Assembly: GCF_003602275.1 (NCBI RefSeq)
Contig: NZ_QZVT01000006.1
Span: forward strand, 124,001 to 188,000
Reading direction: 5' to 3'
DNA: 64,000 bases
From: Arthrobacter cheniae
GTDB lineage: Bacteria; Actinomycetota; Actinomycetes; Actinomycetales; Micrococcaceae
In this document: positions 53,494 to 62,765 of the stretch, piece after piece
Position numbering within the stretch: the stretch's first letter is position 1
Layout of the letters: each line of letters begins with the position of its first letter
Notes under the pieces: generated by a model
What the model was told of the DNA's origin: nothing
Database searches by the model: none
The model's input: the letters and a program-made list of their open reading frames with translations, nothing else
Position numbers and translations under genes: made by a program

Positions 53494-54843
53494 GTGGGCA
53501 TGAGCACCACCGCCGCACTCCTCGTCGTCCTCGCCTTCGTCCTCGGTTGTGCCGTCGGAGCCTTCCTCGTCGGCCGCGTACTCCGGCTCCGTACGGGTGA
53601 GCTACGTGCGGAGCTCGACGACGCGATCGAACGCCTGGGCAGCACGACGACGGAGCTGGCAGCGGCAGCGGCGCAGCGCGACCTGCTGCAGCAGCACAAC
53701 CGTGAGCTGTCCGGGAGGACGTCCACCGACCATGACGTACTGCGGGCCCTTGCCCCGGTTGCGGAGAAGCTCACGCAGGTCCAGCAGCAGGTAGGCCTGC
53801 TGGAACGTGATCGTGTGGAGCAGTACGGGCAGCTCGCCCGGCAGCTCGAGGAGGCGCGTGAGGTGGACGCACGGCTCCTCTCGACGACGCACTCCCTGGC
53901 AGGAGCCCTGCGCAGCAACAGCGCCCGCGGCCAGTGGGGAGAGGTGCAGCTGCGCCGCGTCGTCGAGGCCGCGGGCATGCTCTCCCGCGTCGATTTCCTG
54001 GAGCAGGTCTCCTTCAGCGCGGGCGACGACGGCGAGCGGGCGCGGCCGGACATGGTGGTCCAGCTACCCGGGGACAAACAGCTCGTCATCGATGCGAAGG
54101 TGCCGCTCAGCGCCTTCCTCGCGGCACAGGAGCTGAGCAGCGCGGCGGATGGTCCTGCCGGTGCGGAGGGAGGTGCCCTCGACGTGCGCAGGGCCGAATT
54201 GCTCCGGCAGCACGGCAAGGCCCTCCGCGCGCACATCGACGCGCTGGCCCGGAAGAAGTACTGGGAGGGTGCAGCCAACTCTCCTGAGCTGGTCATCTGC
54301 TTCATCCCGGTCGAATCAGTCCTGTCCGAGGCTCTGCGGGCCGATCCCGAACTCCTCGACTACGCCTTCTCCCGCAACGTGGCCCTCGCGTCCCCGGTCT
54401 CCCTGCTCGGCATCCTGAAGGGTGCGGCGTTCAGCTGGCGACAGGCCGTCCTCACGGACAACGCCCGTGAGTTGTTCGACCTCTCCAAGCAGCTCTACGA
54501 ACGCCTCGGCACCATGGGCGGCCATGTGACCCGCCTCGGGGCGTCACTGAAGACGTCGGTGGAGCGCTACAACTCCTTCGTCGGAGCTCTCGAATCGAGG
54601 GTGCTGCCGACCGCTCGCCGCATCGGCGCCTTCGATTCGGCGTCCCTCGACGTCATCGATGCAGCGGTCGACGGTGCGGAGGGAGCGCGGCCTGCCGGGC
54701 AAAGCGCCGACGTGAGCGTGCTGGGCGCTGCCCGCGCGCAGCGTGCAGGCGCGCAGGGCGGCACGAGCCAGGCCGCGGCGACGATCGACGCCACGCCACG
54801 CTCCCTCACGGCGCACGAACTTCTCGACGGGACAGCGGGGTAG
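53494..54843 (+). CDS. rmuC: DNA recombination protein RmuC
   Basis: 449 residues. An N-terminal membrane helix (about residues 6-28), a coiled coil (about residues 35-120) and the RmuC domain (about residues 135-400: NSARGQWGEVQLRRVVEAAG, LPGDKQLVIDAKVPLSAF, FIPVESVL). The Ala/Gln-rich C-terminus is disordered. RmuC limits sequence inversions and is nuclease-like. GGAGG lies upstream of the GTG at 53494; an ATG 6 nt further in is also possible. It is divergent from ychF, as in mycobacteria. Confidence 0.92.
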   Translation: MGMSTTAALLVVLAFVLGCAVGAFLVGRVLRLRTGELRAELDDAIERLGSTTTELAAAAAQRDLLQQHNRELSGRTSTDHDVLRALAPVAEKLTQVQQQVGLLERDRVEQYGQLARQLEEAREVDARLLSTTHSLAGALRSNSARGQWGEVQLRRVVEAAGMLSRVDFLEQVSFSAGDDGERARPDMVVQLPGDKQLVIDAKVPLSAFLAAQELSSAADGPAGAEGGALDVRRAELLRQHGKALRAHIDALARKKYWEGAANSPELVICFIPVESVLSEALRADPELLDYAFSRNVALASPVSLLGILKGAAFSWRQAVLTDNARELFDLSKQLYERLGTMGGHVTRLGASLKTSVERYNSFVGALESRVLPTARRIGAFDSASLDVIDAAVDGAEGARPAGQSADVSVLGAARAQRAGAQGGTSQAAATIDATPRSLTAHELLDGTAG

Positions 54844-54874
54844 GCACCGGCAGTTGCCCCGGACGGAGGCGGAG

Positions 54875-54930
54875 CCGACCGAGCACAGGGACGGCGGCCC
54901 TCCCAGAGGAAGAGCCGCCGTTCCGGTCGG
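54875..54930. terminator. Bidirectional terminator between rmuC and ispH
   Basis: An inner 8-bp stem (ACGGCGGC at 54891-54898 with GCCGCCGT at 54914-54921) lies inside a possible outer stem (CCGACC with GGTCGG). It sits between convergent genes and shares the ACGGCGGC core of other terminators in the window. Confidence 0.65.
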
Positions 54931-54946
54931 TTGAGCGAGGTGCGAT

Positions 54947-56044
54947 TCAGTTGAGCGAGGTACGGTCCTGCCGTTGGCCACGTCCGCCGCGGCCCTCGGA
55001 CGGATCTCCCATCGCCTTCAGTGCGGCACGGATTTCCTTGGGCAGCGAGAAGATGATGTCCTCCTCGGCCGTCACGACTTCCTCGACGTCGCCGTAGCCG
55101 TACTCCGCGAGCAGCCGCAGCACGTCCTGCACGAGGTTCTCGGGAACGGAAGCACCGGAGGAGACGCCTACGGTCGTCACGCCCTCGAACCAGGATTCGT
55201 CGACCTCGTTGGCGAAATCGACCCGGTACGACGCCTTCGCGCCGTATTCGAGCGCGACCTCCACGAGGCGGATGGAGTTGGACGAATTGGCGGACCCCAC
55301 GACGATCACGAGATCCGTCTGCGGTGCGATCTTCTTGATGGCCGCCTGGCGGTTCGAGGTCGCGTAGCAGATGTCATCACTCGGCGGATCCTGAAGCGTG
55401 GGGAAACGTTCCCTGAGCAGGTTCACCGTCAGCATGGTCTCATCGACGCTGAGCGTGGTCTGCGAGAGCCAGATGAGCCGATCGGGATCACGCACTTGGA
55501 CCTTGTCCACGTCCTCCGGTCCGTTCACGATCTGGATGTGGTCCGGTGCTTCCCCTGCGGTGCCCTCCACTTCCTCATGACCCTCATGACCGATCAGGAG
55601 GATGTCGAAATCATCGCGGGCGAAGCGCTGGGCCTCCTTGTGCACCTTGGTCACGAGGGGGCAGGTGGCGTCGATGGTGCGAAGGCCGCGGTCCTCCGCG
55701 GACTTGACGACGGCGGGCGAGACTCCGTGAGCGGAGAAGACGACGAGCGCACCCTCGGGGACCTGGTCCGTCTCGTCGACGAAAATGGCACCCTTCGCCT
55801 CGAGCGTCGCAACGACGTGCAGGTTGTGCACAATCTGCTTACGTACGTACACCGGGGGGCCGTAGTGCTCCAGGGCTTTTTCGACAGCGATGACGGCGCG
55901 GTCCACGCCCGCGCAATAACCCCGGGGCGCCGCGAGCAGCACCTTCTTCTCCCCTGCCACCGGTGCGGCTGCAAGGACGTCACCCGGGGAGCGGCGCCTG
56001 CGCGGGATGGTGGGCATGGGGACCTGAACGGTGGTGCTGGTCAT
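54947..56044 (-). CDS. ispH: 4-hydroxy-3-methylbut-2-enyl diphosphate reductase
   Basis: 365 residues. Fe-S cluster ligands C44 ([10 protein letters not shown]), C128 ([11 protein letters not shown]) and C226 (ICYATSNRQ). Catalytic E158 lies in HEEVEGT. Histidines in IVHNLHVV and SAHGVS bind the diphosphate. It is the last step of the MEP isoprenoid pathway. The C-terminal tail is Gly/Arg-rich. Leaderless-type -10 TAGAAT lies 6 nt before the ATG. The symbol lytB is a synonym. Confidence 0.95.
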   Translation of the reverse strand: MTSTTVQVPMPTIPRRRRSPGDVLAAAPVAGEKKVLLAAPRGYCAGVDRAVIAVEKALEHYGPPVYVRKQIVHNLHVVATLEAKGAIFVDETDQVPEGALVVFSAHGVSPAVVKSAEDRGLRTIDATCPLVTKVHKEAQRFARDDFDILLIGHEGHEEVEGTAGEAPDHIQIVNGPEDVDKVQVRDPDRLIWLSQTTLSVDETMLTVNLLRERFPTLQDPPSDDICYATSNRQAAIKKIAPQTDLVIVVGSANSSNSIRLVEVALEYGAKASYRVDFANEVDESWFEGVTTVGVSSGASVPENLVQDVLRLLAEYGYGDVEEVVTAEEDIIFSLPKEIRAALKAMGDPSEGRGGRGQRQDRTSLN

Positions 56045-56050
56045 ACGGCG

Positions 56051-56056
56051 ATTCTA
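56051..56056 (-). promoter_or_regulatory. -10 hexamer TAGAAT for ispH, leaderless start
   Basis: The minus-strand TAGAAT ends 6 nt before the ATG at 56044. Confidence 0.6.
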
Positions 56057-56088
56057 CCGGGTCGATGCCCGGCGACAGGCTGATCCCC

Positions 56089-56955
56089 CTACGGCTGCGC
56101 TGTGGGCTGAGCCCGACGCCTGCGCCCGAAGGCCAACTGCCCGACGACGCCGATGACGAGCGCGAGGACTCCCCCGACGACCACCGGCATGCTGGAAGCG
56201 GCGAGGTCCGCACCGGCCCGCTCAGCGAGACCGGTGACGAAGACGTCAGCGATGGCACTCGTCCCGCTCCCCGGGGCACGTGCCGCGTTTCCCGGCACCC
56301 AGATCCGAGCCAGCAGTCCCACCACTCCGATCCCCGCGACCCCGAGCCCGAGCAACGCGAGAGTGGTGCCACGCCGCTGTGCGATCACGAGCGCCAGCAG
56401 CGCCAGGATCCCCGCACCGGCAAGGTACAGCTTCCAGGCCTGCACCGCCTCGGCGACACCGCTCAGCACACCTCCACGCTCGATGGATCCGATATCGATC
56501 GTGGTGTCCGACGGAAGCGGGATGTCGAGGCCGAGGCCTCCCCCGAGGCTCTCCGCCACGAGGCGTACCACCGGGCCGAGATCCAGGGTCAGGACAGCCG
56601 GCGCGGGCTCCGAGGGCTCGGGTGCCCGGGCGAAGGTGAACGCGTGGGACAGGCGGAGGGTCTCCGTCCACGCCGCGGAATAGCCGGGTGACCCCGTGAC
56701 CGCTCCTGCGGCATCGCGGATGAGCGGCTCCACGAAGGAGTCGAGCCGCTCGGGAAGCCCCGTGTTCCCTGTGACTTCCTTCACCAGCGAGTCCGAGAGC
56801 GCCGCCTGGAAATCGGCGTCGTCCGCGAGTGGAGCCGCCAGCGCCACGAACCCCGACTCCTGCACGAGGTTTCCGTCGATCCACGCCGACGCGAGACCTC
56901 CGGCAGTGACCACGAGCGACAGGAGAGCCAGGAGGGCAGAGAGGAAGGTCCGCAT
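56089..56955 (-). CDS. Membrane protein with large outer domain, function unknown
   Basis: 288 residues. The ATG at 56955 has AAGGAC upstream and begins the signal-anchor helix (residues 3-22), so it is preferred over longer readings. An outer domain of about 130 residues (ESGFVALAAPLADDADFQAA, RDAAGAVTGSPGYSAAW) is followed by helices at about residues 170-190, 195-215 and 255-275 and a basic tail. Similar proteins sit next to ispH/xseA in actinobacteria. No known activity. A CATAAT hexamer about 30 nt upstream may be its -10. Confidence 0.75.
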   Translation of the reverse strand: MRTFLSALLALLSLVVTAGGLASAWIDGNLVQESGFVALAAPLADDADFQAALSDSLVKEVTGNTGLPERLDSFVEPLIRDAAGAVTGSPGYSAAWTETLRLSHAFTFARAPEPSEPAPAVLTLDLGPVVRLVAESLGGGLGLDIPLPSDTTIDIGSIERGGVLSGVAEAVQAWKLYLAGAGILALLALVIAQRRGTTLALLGLGVAGIGVVGLLARIWVPGNAARAPGSGTSAIADVFVTGLAERAGADLAASSMPVVVGGVLALVIGVVGQLAFGRRRRAQPTAQP

Positions 56956-57158
56956 GAAGTCCTTAAACTTGAGGTACAACGTCCGATTATGCCCGTTCCG
57001 CCCGCACTCGACACAGCACGCCGGGCGGTGGCGGGTACCCTCGAAACGCACATGCCCGTGACCATGACGGCCCCTGGGGGTCGGGGATGGTACAGATGAA
57101 CAGTGCAGTCCTCCGACGCGGAGGCAGCACCACCGACAGGCCCGAGGACAGGACACTG

Positions 57159-58448
57159 ATGACGAGCGAGGGATTGCGAGCGCCTGCTGACGAAGCGCGG
57201 CCGGCGTCCACTGTCCCGGCGACGGCGGCCGAGACGTCCCCTGACTCGCCCTGGCCGCTGCACCTCCTGTCGGAGAAGCTGAAGGCCCATATCGAGCGGG
57301 CTCCGGCGGCCTGGGTCGAAGGTCAGGTGATCGAACTGACTCGCCGCTCGAGCATGTGCTACATCACCCTGCGCGACGTCGACTCGGAGGTGTCCCTCTC
57401 CCTGTCCGTCTATGGGACCGTGATGGACCGCGTGTCCTCACCCCTGGAGCGCGGCTCGCGGGTCGTTGCCCGCCTCAAGCCCGATTTCTGGATCAAGACG
57501 GGTCGGCTCTCGATGCAGACGATCGACATCCGACCGGTCGGTATCGGTGACCTCCTCGCCCGCATCGAACGCCTGCGGCAGGCGCTGGCAGCCGAAGGTC
57601 TCTTCTCTGCTGCACGCAAGAAGCCGCTACCGCTCCTCCCGCATCGGATCGGACTGATCACCGGGCGCAATTCGGACGCGATGAAGGACGTGATGCGCAA
57701 TGCCGCACTTCGGTGGCCGGCGGTCGAGTTCGAAGTGCGGGAGGTTGCCGTCCAGGGTGTCAGCAGCGTGGCGCAGGTGTCCGCGGCCCTGGCCGAGCTG
57801 GACGCACATCCTCTCGTCGACGTCATCATCATCGCCCGGGGCGGTGGAGCCCTCGAGGACCTCCTGCCCTTCAGCGACGAGTCCCTGGTACGTGCCGTGG
57901 CGAGAGCTGCTACTCCCGTCGTCAGCGCCATCGGCCACGAGGCCGACCGGCCACTGCTCGATGAGGTCGCCGACCTCCGTGCGTCGACCCCGACCGACGC
58001 GGCCAAGCGCGTGGTGCCGGACGTCAGCGAGGAACTGGGGCGGATCGCACAGGCGCGCGCTACGCTGGAGCGGTCGATCCGCGTGCTGGTGCACCGCGAG
58101 AGTGAGAGTTTGGCGAACCTGCGCTCGCGCCCTTCCCTCGCCAGACCGGAGGGCATGATCGACGTGCGGGAAGCCGACGTCGAACGACTGCGTTCGAGGG
58201 CACGAAGATCCACCTCCGCCGCCGTGGATCGGGAGGCTGATGCCGTCCTCCATCTCCGGGAGCGCGTCCGGTCCCTGTCACCCCAGAAGACACTTGACCG
58301 CGGCTACGCCGTCGTCCAGACGCCGGACGGGCACGTGGTCCGGGACCCATCCGAGGTGGAGGCCGGTGGAGCCCTGCGGGTGCGGGTTGCAGGAGGTCAG
58401 TTCGGAGTGGTTGCCGAGGACGAACCGGTGCCGGGCGCAGCATCATGA
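57159..58448 (+). CDS. xseA: Exodeoxyribonuclease VII large subunit
   Basis: 429 residues from the ATG at 57159 (GAGGACAGGA upstream); an in-frame ATG at 57087 would add 24 poorly conserved residues. An N-terminal OB-fold (AAWVEGQVIELTRRS, CYITLRD) is followed by the catalytic domain (RIGLITGRNSDAMKDV, VDVIIIARGGGALEDLLPF, ISAIGHEAD region), a coiled coil (about residues 300-380) and the C-terminal DRGYAVVQ. It degrades single-stranded DNA together with XseB, encoded 130 bp downstream. Confidence 0.94.
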   Translation: MTSEGLRAPADEARPASTVPATAAETSPDSPWPLHLLSEKLKAHIERAPAAWVEGQVIELTRRSSMCYITLRDVDSEVSLSLSVYGTVMDRVSSPLERGSRVVARLKPDFWIKTGRLSMQTIDIRPVGIGDLLARIERLRQALAAEGLFSAARKKPLPLLPHRIGLITGRNSDAMKDVMRNAALRWPAVEFEVREVAVQGVSSVAQVSAALAELDAHPLVDVIIIARGGGALEDLLPFSDESLVRAVARAATPVVSAIGHEADRPLLDEVADLRASTPTDAAKRVVPDVSEELGRIAQARATLERSIRVLVHRESESLANLRSRPSLARPEGMIDVREADVERLRSRARRSTSAAVDREADAVLHLRERVRSLSPQKTLDRGYAVVQTPDGHVVRDPSEVEAGGALRVRVAGGQFGVVAEDEPVPGAAS

Positions 58449-58578
58449 ACCATGCCGTCGCTCGTACCTCGGTCCGGTCCCGCCCCGGACCGGAGGCCGG
58501 CGTCGGCGTCGGCCACGCACCAGATGAGAAGTCAAAAGGGGTCCGGAGACGGACCATCGAGCAGCTAAGGAACATGCC

Positions 58579-58815
58579 ATGACAGCCAGCACCCCGCCGG
58601 AGCCCCAGCCGGCCGGAGTAGACACACTGTCCTACGAGCAGGCCCGCGAGGAGCTTGTCGCCGTCGTCTCTCGCCTCGAAGCGGGAGGCGTGAGCCTCGA
58701 GGAATCCCTGGCGCTGTGGGAGCGCGGCGAAGCCCTGGCGGATCGCTGCGAAGCCTGGCTTGAAGGCGCCAAAGCGCGGCTTGCAGCCGCCCGGGACAAG
58801 GCCGAGGGCCAGTAG
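58579..58815 (+). CDS. xseB: Exodeoxyribonuclease VII small subunit
   Basis: 78 residues. [20 protein letters not shown] and [20 protein letters not shown] are the conserved helical hairpin of XseB. It wraps around the coiled coil of XseA. AAGGAA precedes the ATG. It converges with the PPK2 gene, with 33 bp between the stops. Confidence 0.95.
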   Translation: MTASTPPEPQPAGVDTLSYEQAREELVAVVSRLEAGGVSLEESLALWERGEALADRCEAWLEGAKARLAAARDKAEGQ

Positions 58816-58848
58816 CCACCCTCCCGACGCGCTACACCCTCCAAGCCG

Positions 58849-59703
58849 TTACGAGGCCTGCAGCCGCTGCTTCTCCGTCTCGACGTCGAACGTCGCACGC
58901 GGCCAGCTCAACTGCATGTCCTCGAGTGTTCCGGTGAGCAGGTGCTGGACGGCGAGCCGGGCGTACCACTTACGGTCAGCCGGAACGACGTACCACGGGG
59001 TGTCGGGCGTGCTCGTCCGCTCGACCGCGAGCTGGTACGCCTCCTGGTACTGCTCCCAGTACCCGCGCTCGTCGACGTCCCCGGGGTTGTACTTCCAGTA
59101 CTTGTCGTTCCGTTCGAGCCGCTCCGCGAGCCGGGTTTTCTGCTCGTCCTTGCTGATATGCAGCATGACCTTGAGCAACCGCGTGCCCGACGCTGCCACC
59201 TCGTTCTCGAACGTCCGGATAGCGCCGTACCGCTCCTCGACCTCGTCGGCAGAGGAGAGGCCGCGGACCCGCTGGACCAGGACATCCTCGTAGTGCGAGC
59301 GGTCGAAGACGCCGATCATTCCCGGCGTGGGGAGCTCACGGCGGATACGCCAGAGGAAATCGTGGTTCCGCTCGTCCTCGGTGGGCGCCTTGAACGCATG
59401 GTGCTGCACACCTTGCGGGTCCACCAGCCCGACGACGTGGCGGACGATCCCGCCCTTGCCGGAGGTGTCCATTCCCTGCAGGACGAGGAGGACCGAGATG
59501 CCGCTTCCGGACCGGCTCTCGGCGAACAGCTTCTCCTGCAGCCCCGATAATGCCTTCGCGCCGGCGGCGAGTGCCGCCGTACCCTTGCTCTTCCCGCCGT
59601 CGAAGCCCGGAGTGGACCGCGGATCGACGGCGGCCAGGGTGAAGTCCGGCCCTGCCATCAGGAGACGGCGTATCTCCGCCGTGCTGTCGGTCGTCGTGGC
59701 CAT
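58849..59703 (-). CDS. ppk2: Polyphosphate kinase 2 family protein
   Basis: 284 residues, a single PPK2 domain. Walker A GMDTSGKGG (77-85), the Walker B-like FDRSHYEDV (133-141) with the conserved Asp/Arg, and a lid module around residues 175-200 (KDEQKTRLAERLERNDKYWK). It moves phosphate between polyphosphate and nucleotides; the direction and the nucleotide (AMP, ADP or GDP) cannot be read from the sequence alone. The ATG at 59703 has GGAGGA upstream. Confidence 0.9.
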   Translation of the reverse strand: MATTTDSTAEIRRLLMAGPDFTLAAVDPRSTPGFDGGKSKGTAALAAGAKALSGLQEKLFAESRSGSGISVLLVLQGMDTSGKGGIVRHVVGLVDPQGVQHHAFKAPTEDERNHDFLWRIRRELPTPGMIGVFDRSHYEDVLVQRVRGLSSADEVEERYGAIRTFENEVAASGTRLLKVMLHISKDEQKTRLAERLERNDKYWKYNPGDVDERGYWEQYQEAYQLAVERTSTPDTPWYVVPADRKWYARLAVQHLLTGTLEDMQLSWPRATFDVETEKQRLQAS

Positions 59704-59746
59704 GATTCCTCCTGGTGAGGTCGGTGTCATCGTGGAGCGGTGATGC

Positions 59747-60964
59747 TCAGGGCTTGTAGGTGGACAGGAAATCGGCCAGCCTGTTGATTGCATCCTCGAT
59801 GACCTCGACGCTCGGCAGCGTCACCATGCGGAAATGGTCCGTGTTGATCCAGTTGAATGCGCTGCCGTGGGAGATCAGGATCTTCTGCTGCTTGAGGAGG
59901 TCGAGGGCGAACTTCTCGTCGTCCTTGATGGGGTACACCTCGGGATCGAGCCTGGGGAACAGGTACAGCGCGCCCTGCGCCACCTCGCAGCTCACGCCGT
60001 CGATCGCGTTCAGCATCTGCGCTGCCTTGTCACGTTGCTGTTTCAGGCGGCCGCCGGGCAGGATCAGGTCGTTGATGCTCTGGTATCCGCCGAGCGCCGT
60101 CTGGATGGCGTGCTGCGCGGGGACATTCGCGCACAGGCGCATGTTGGCGAGCAGGTTGATGCCCTCGATGTAGTTCGCGGCGTCGCGCTTCGGTCCGGAG
60201 ATGGCCATCCAGCCACTGCGGAAGCCGGCGATCCGGTAGGCCTTCGACAGGCCGCTGAACGTGAGGCACAGGACGTCCTCCCCGGCTACCGACGCCGCGT
60301 TGATGTGCACCGCGTCGTCGTACAGGATCTTCTCGTAGATCTCGTCGGCGAACAGGATCAAGCCGTGCTCGCGGGCCAGGCGGACGATGCCCTCGAGGAT
60401 GGGCTTCGGGTACACCGATCCGGTCGGGTTGTTGGGATTGATGAGGACGATGCCCTTGGTGTTCGGCGTGATCTTCGAGGCCATGTCCTCGAGGTCCGGC
60501 CACCAGTGGTTGTCCTCGTCGCACAGGTAGTGGACGGGGGTGCCGCTGGCCAGCGCCACGGACGCCGTCCACAGCGGGTAGTCGGGAGTGGGGATCAGGA
60601 TCTCGTCGCCCGCATTGAGCAGGGCCTGCATCGAGAGCGTGATGAGTTCACTGACCCCGTTGCCGAGGTAGACGTCGTCGACATCGATCGATTTGATGCC
60701 CCGGCTCTGGTAGTACTGCACTACGGCGGTGCGCGCCGAGAAGATGCCACGGGAATCGCTGTAGCCCTGGGATTTGGGCAGGTTACGGATCATGTCCACG
60801 AGGATTGCCTCGGGGGCCTCGAAGCCGAAGGGCGCCGGGTTGCCGATGTTGAGCTTGAGGATCCGGTGGCCCTGGGCCTCCATGGTCATGGCGTGTTCGA
60901 GCAACGGTCCCCTGATGTCGTAGAGGACGTTACGGAGCTTATCCGACTGTTTGTAGGTGGCCAT
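59747..60964 (-). CDS. PLP-dependent aminotransferase, AlaA-like
   Basis: 405 residues, the same length as E. coli AlaA. NPNNPTG (176-182), DEIYEKI (207-213) and the PLP lysine K241 in FSGLSKAYR. GNPAPFGFEAP (41-51) is typical of the AlaA/AlaT subgroup, which makes alanine from pyruvate and glutamate. The ATG at 60964 starts MATYKQSDKL, matching the family N-terminus; an in-frame start further up is rejected. A large hairpin separates it from the osmoprotectant operon upstream. Confidence 0.9.
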   Translation of the reverse strand: MATYKQSDKLRNVLYDIRGPLLEHAMTMEAQGHRILKLNIGNPAPFGFEAPEAILVDMIRNLPKSQGYSDSRGIFSARTAVVQYYQSRGIKSIDVDDVYLGNGVSELITLSMQALLNAGDEILIPTPDYPLWTASVALASGTPVHYLCDEDNHWWPDLEDMASKITPNTKGIVLINPNNPTGSVYPKPILEGIVRLAREHGLILFADEIYEKILYDDAVHINAASVAGEDVLCLTFSGLSKAYRIAGFRSGWMAISGPKRDAANYIEGINLLANMRLCANVPAQHAIQTALGGYQSINDLILPGGRLKQQRDKAAQMLNAIDGVSCEVAQGALYLFPRLDPEVYPIKDDEKFALDLLKQQKILISHGSAFNWINTDHFRMVTLPSVEVIEDAINRLADFLSTYKP

Positions 60965-60980
60965 TGGATCAGGATGCCAC

Positions 60981-61030
60981 AGCAGGGGCCCGGCACGCGG
61001 CATAGCAATGCCGCGCATCGGGCCCCTGCT
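60981..61030 (-). terminator. Large nested hairpin after osmoprotectant binding-protein gene
   Basis: Outer 12-bp stem (AGCAGGGGCCCG with CGGGCCCCTGCT), a symmetrical 4-nt internal loop, inner 7-bp stem (GCGGCAT with ATGCCGC) and a 4-nt loop. It lies between the binding-protein stop and the aminotransferase start and probably ends the operon transcript. Confidence 0.85.
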
Positions 61031-61053
61031 GGATGCTTCGGGGTTGTGCAGGA

Positions 61054-62016
61054 CTAGCCTGCCAGTCCCTTCTCGGACAGCCAGTCGGCGGCTGCGTCTG
61101 CAGGGTTGCGCTTCTCGTCACCGCTGACCTCGCGGTTCAGCGAGAGCAGATCCTCGGTGGTCAGCTGCGCCGACACCTCGTTGAGGACGTTCTGCGCCTC
61201 CTCGCCCACGGTGTCCATGTTGATGAGCGGCAGCACCTGCTGGGCGATGAAGTTGTTCTCGGGATCCTCGAGGACCACCAGGTCGTTGTCCGCGATGGAC
61301 GGCGTCGTCGTGTAGATGTCAGCGACCTGCACCTCGTCGTTGAGCAGGGCCTGGAGCGTCAACTCTCCACCGCCGTCGTTGAGGGCCTCGAAGCCGCCGG
61401 GCTCGCAGTTGTACTTCTCCTTGAGTCCGGGCAGGCCGTAGGCGCGCTCCTGGAACGTGCTCGGCGCACCGATCGTGATCTCGCCGCATACTTCGGCGAG
61501 GTCGGCGATCGACGTGAGGCCGTACTTCTCCGCCGTCGCAGCAGTGACGACGAGCGCATCCTTGTCCTCGGCCTCGCTCGGCTCGAGGACACCGAGGTTC
61601 GCATCCGGGGACTTGGCTGCAAGCGCATCGGGCAGGGCGGCCAGGATCTCTTCGGCGGAGGCAGCCGTCGCGGCCGGATCCGCCAGGAGCAGGAGATTGC
61701 CGCTGTACTCGGGGATGACGTTGATGGAGCCGTCCTCCATGGCCTGGTAGTAGATCTCACGCGAGCCGATGTTCGGTTTCGTCGTGGCTTCCACGCCGGC
61801 GGCATTGAGCGCGCCCGCGTAGATCTCGGCAATGATCTGGCTCTCCGGGAAATCAGCTGAACCGACAACGATGGACCCAGTGGGCCCGGTGCTCTCCGTT
61901 TCCCCCTGAGGGTCGCTGTTGGCACCGCAGGCAGTCAACGCCAGCACGGCCGTCAGGCCGCCGGCCAGTCCCATCATGGCGCGTCGAGCGGCGCGCGGTT
62001 GTGACAGGTTCTTCAT
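61054..62016 (-). CDS. Glycine betaine/choline-type ABC transporter substrate-binding lipoprotein (OpuCC/OsmF type)
   Basis: 320 residues. Lipobox LALTACGAN with C30 lipidated. The mature domain (SIVVGSADFPESQIIAEIYA, KPNIGSREIYYQAMEDGSIN, VIPEYSGNLL) is the quaternary-amine binding-protein family. It imports osmoprotectants together with two permeases and a CBS-domain ATPase. The start overlaps the permease stop by 4 nt, and CAAGGAGGAA precedes the ATG. It is the last gene of the operon. Confidence 0.92.
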   Translation of the reverse strand: MKNLSQPRAARRAMMGLAGGLTAVLALTACGANSDPQGETESTGPTGSIVVGSADFPESQIIAEIYAGALNAAGVEATTKPNIGSREIYYQAMEDGSINVIPEYSGNLLLLADPAATAASAEEILAALPDALAAKSPDANLGVLEPSEAEDKDALVVTAATAEKYGLTSIADLAEVCGEITIGAPSTFQERAYGLPGLKEKYNCEPGGFEALNDGGGELTLQALLNDEVQVADIYTTTPSIADNDLVVLEDPENNFIAQQVLPLINMDTVGEEAQNVLNEVSAQLTTEDLLSLNREVSGDEKRNPADAAADWLSEKGLAG

Positions 62017-62765
62017 GTTGTTCCTCCTTGTGCACTGGCAACGGCCTCTTGCCGGCCAGATTCCTTCAGCGATCCCGCACCCGGGCGCGTGGCACGCAGT
62101 CCCGCAGGGATCGCAAACTTTTGGATCAGCGCCATCAGCCCGTCGACGGCGACAGCCAGGACTGCGATCACGACGGCGCCGCCGAACAGCCGACCGTTGT
62201 CGTTGATCTGCGTGCCCTCCACGAGGAACACGCCCAGCCCGTCCGCCTTCGCGTAGGCAACCACCGTGGCGGTCGCGACGACCTGCAGGATGCCGGCCCG
62301 CACACCACCGATCATGACCTGCAGTCCATTGGGTACTTCCACCCGGAGGAGGATCTGCCACTCGGTGAGTCCCATGCTGCGCGCCGCATCGACCACCGTG
62401 CGGTTGACGGAGGAGATGCCCGCATAGACGCCGCTGAGCACGGGCGGCACCGCGAGCAGCACCAGTGCCCAGACCGAGGGCAGCACACCGCGGGAGAACA
62501 GCAGGGCGAAGAGGAAGACCATGCCGAGGGTCGGGAGGGCGCGGAGGATGCCGAGGCCCGACACGATGAGTACCCGTCCCCGTCCGGTGTGACCGACGAA
62601 CATCCCGAGGGGAATGGCGATCGCCATGGCGATGAGCATGGTCAGACCGACGTAGCCGAGATGTTCCAGGATCCGCATCGGTATGCCGCGCGGTCCGCTC
62701 CAGTTGACGGGATCGGACAACCACTCGCCCATCTGGACGAACAGGTTGTTGCTGGAGTAGTCCAT
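62013..62765 (-). CDS. Osmoprotectant ABC transporter permease (second)
   Basis: 250 residues, about six membrane helices, with the EAA loop near residues 130-155 (VVDAARSMGLTEWQILLRVE). The N-terminal 30 residues (SSNNLFVQMGEWLSDPVNWS) form the short amphipathic start seen in OpuC permeases. Starts overlap with both neighbours, showing co-translation. Confidence 0.9.
   Translation of the reverse strand: MDYSSNNLFVQMGEWLSDPVNWSGPRGIPMRILEHLGYVGLTMLIAMAIAIPLGMFVGHTGRGRVLIVSGLGILRALPTLGMVFLFALLFSRGVLPSVWALVLLAVPPVLSGVYAGISSVNRTVVDAARSMGLTEWQILLRVEVPNGLQVMIGGVRAGILQVVATATVVAYAKADGLGVFLVEGTQINDNGRLFGGAVVIAVLAVAVDGLMALIQKFAIPAGLRATRPGAGSLKESGRQEAVASAQGGTT

Noticed and set aside
61054-62724. A 556-residue reading of the osmoprotectant binding protein
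   Set aside because: The first 236 residues are the upstream permease in another frame; the lipoprotein signal peptide and ribosome site place the start at 62016.
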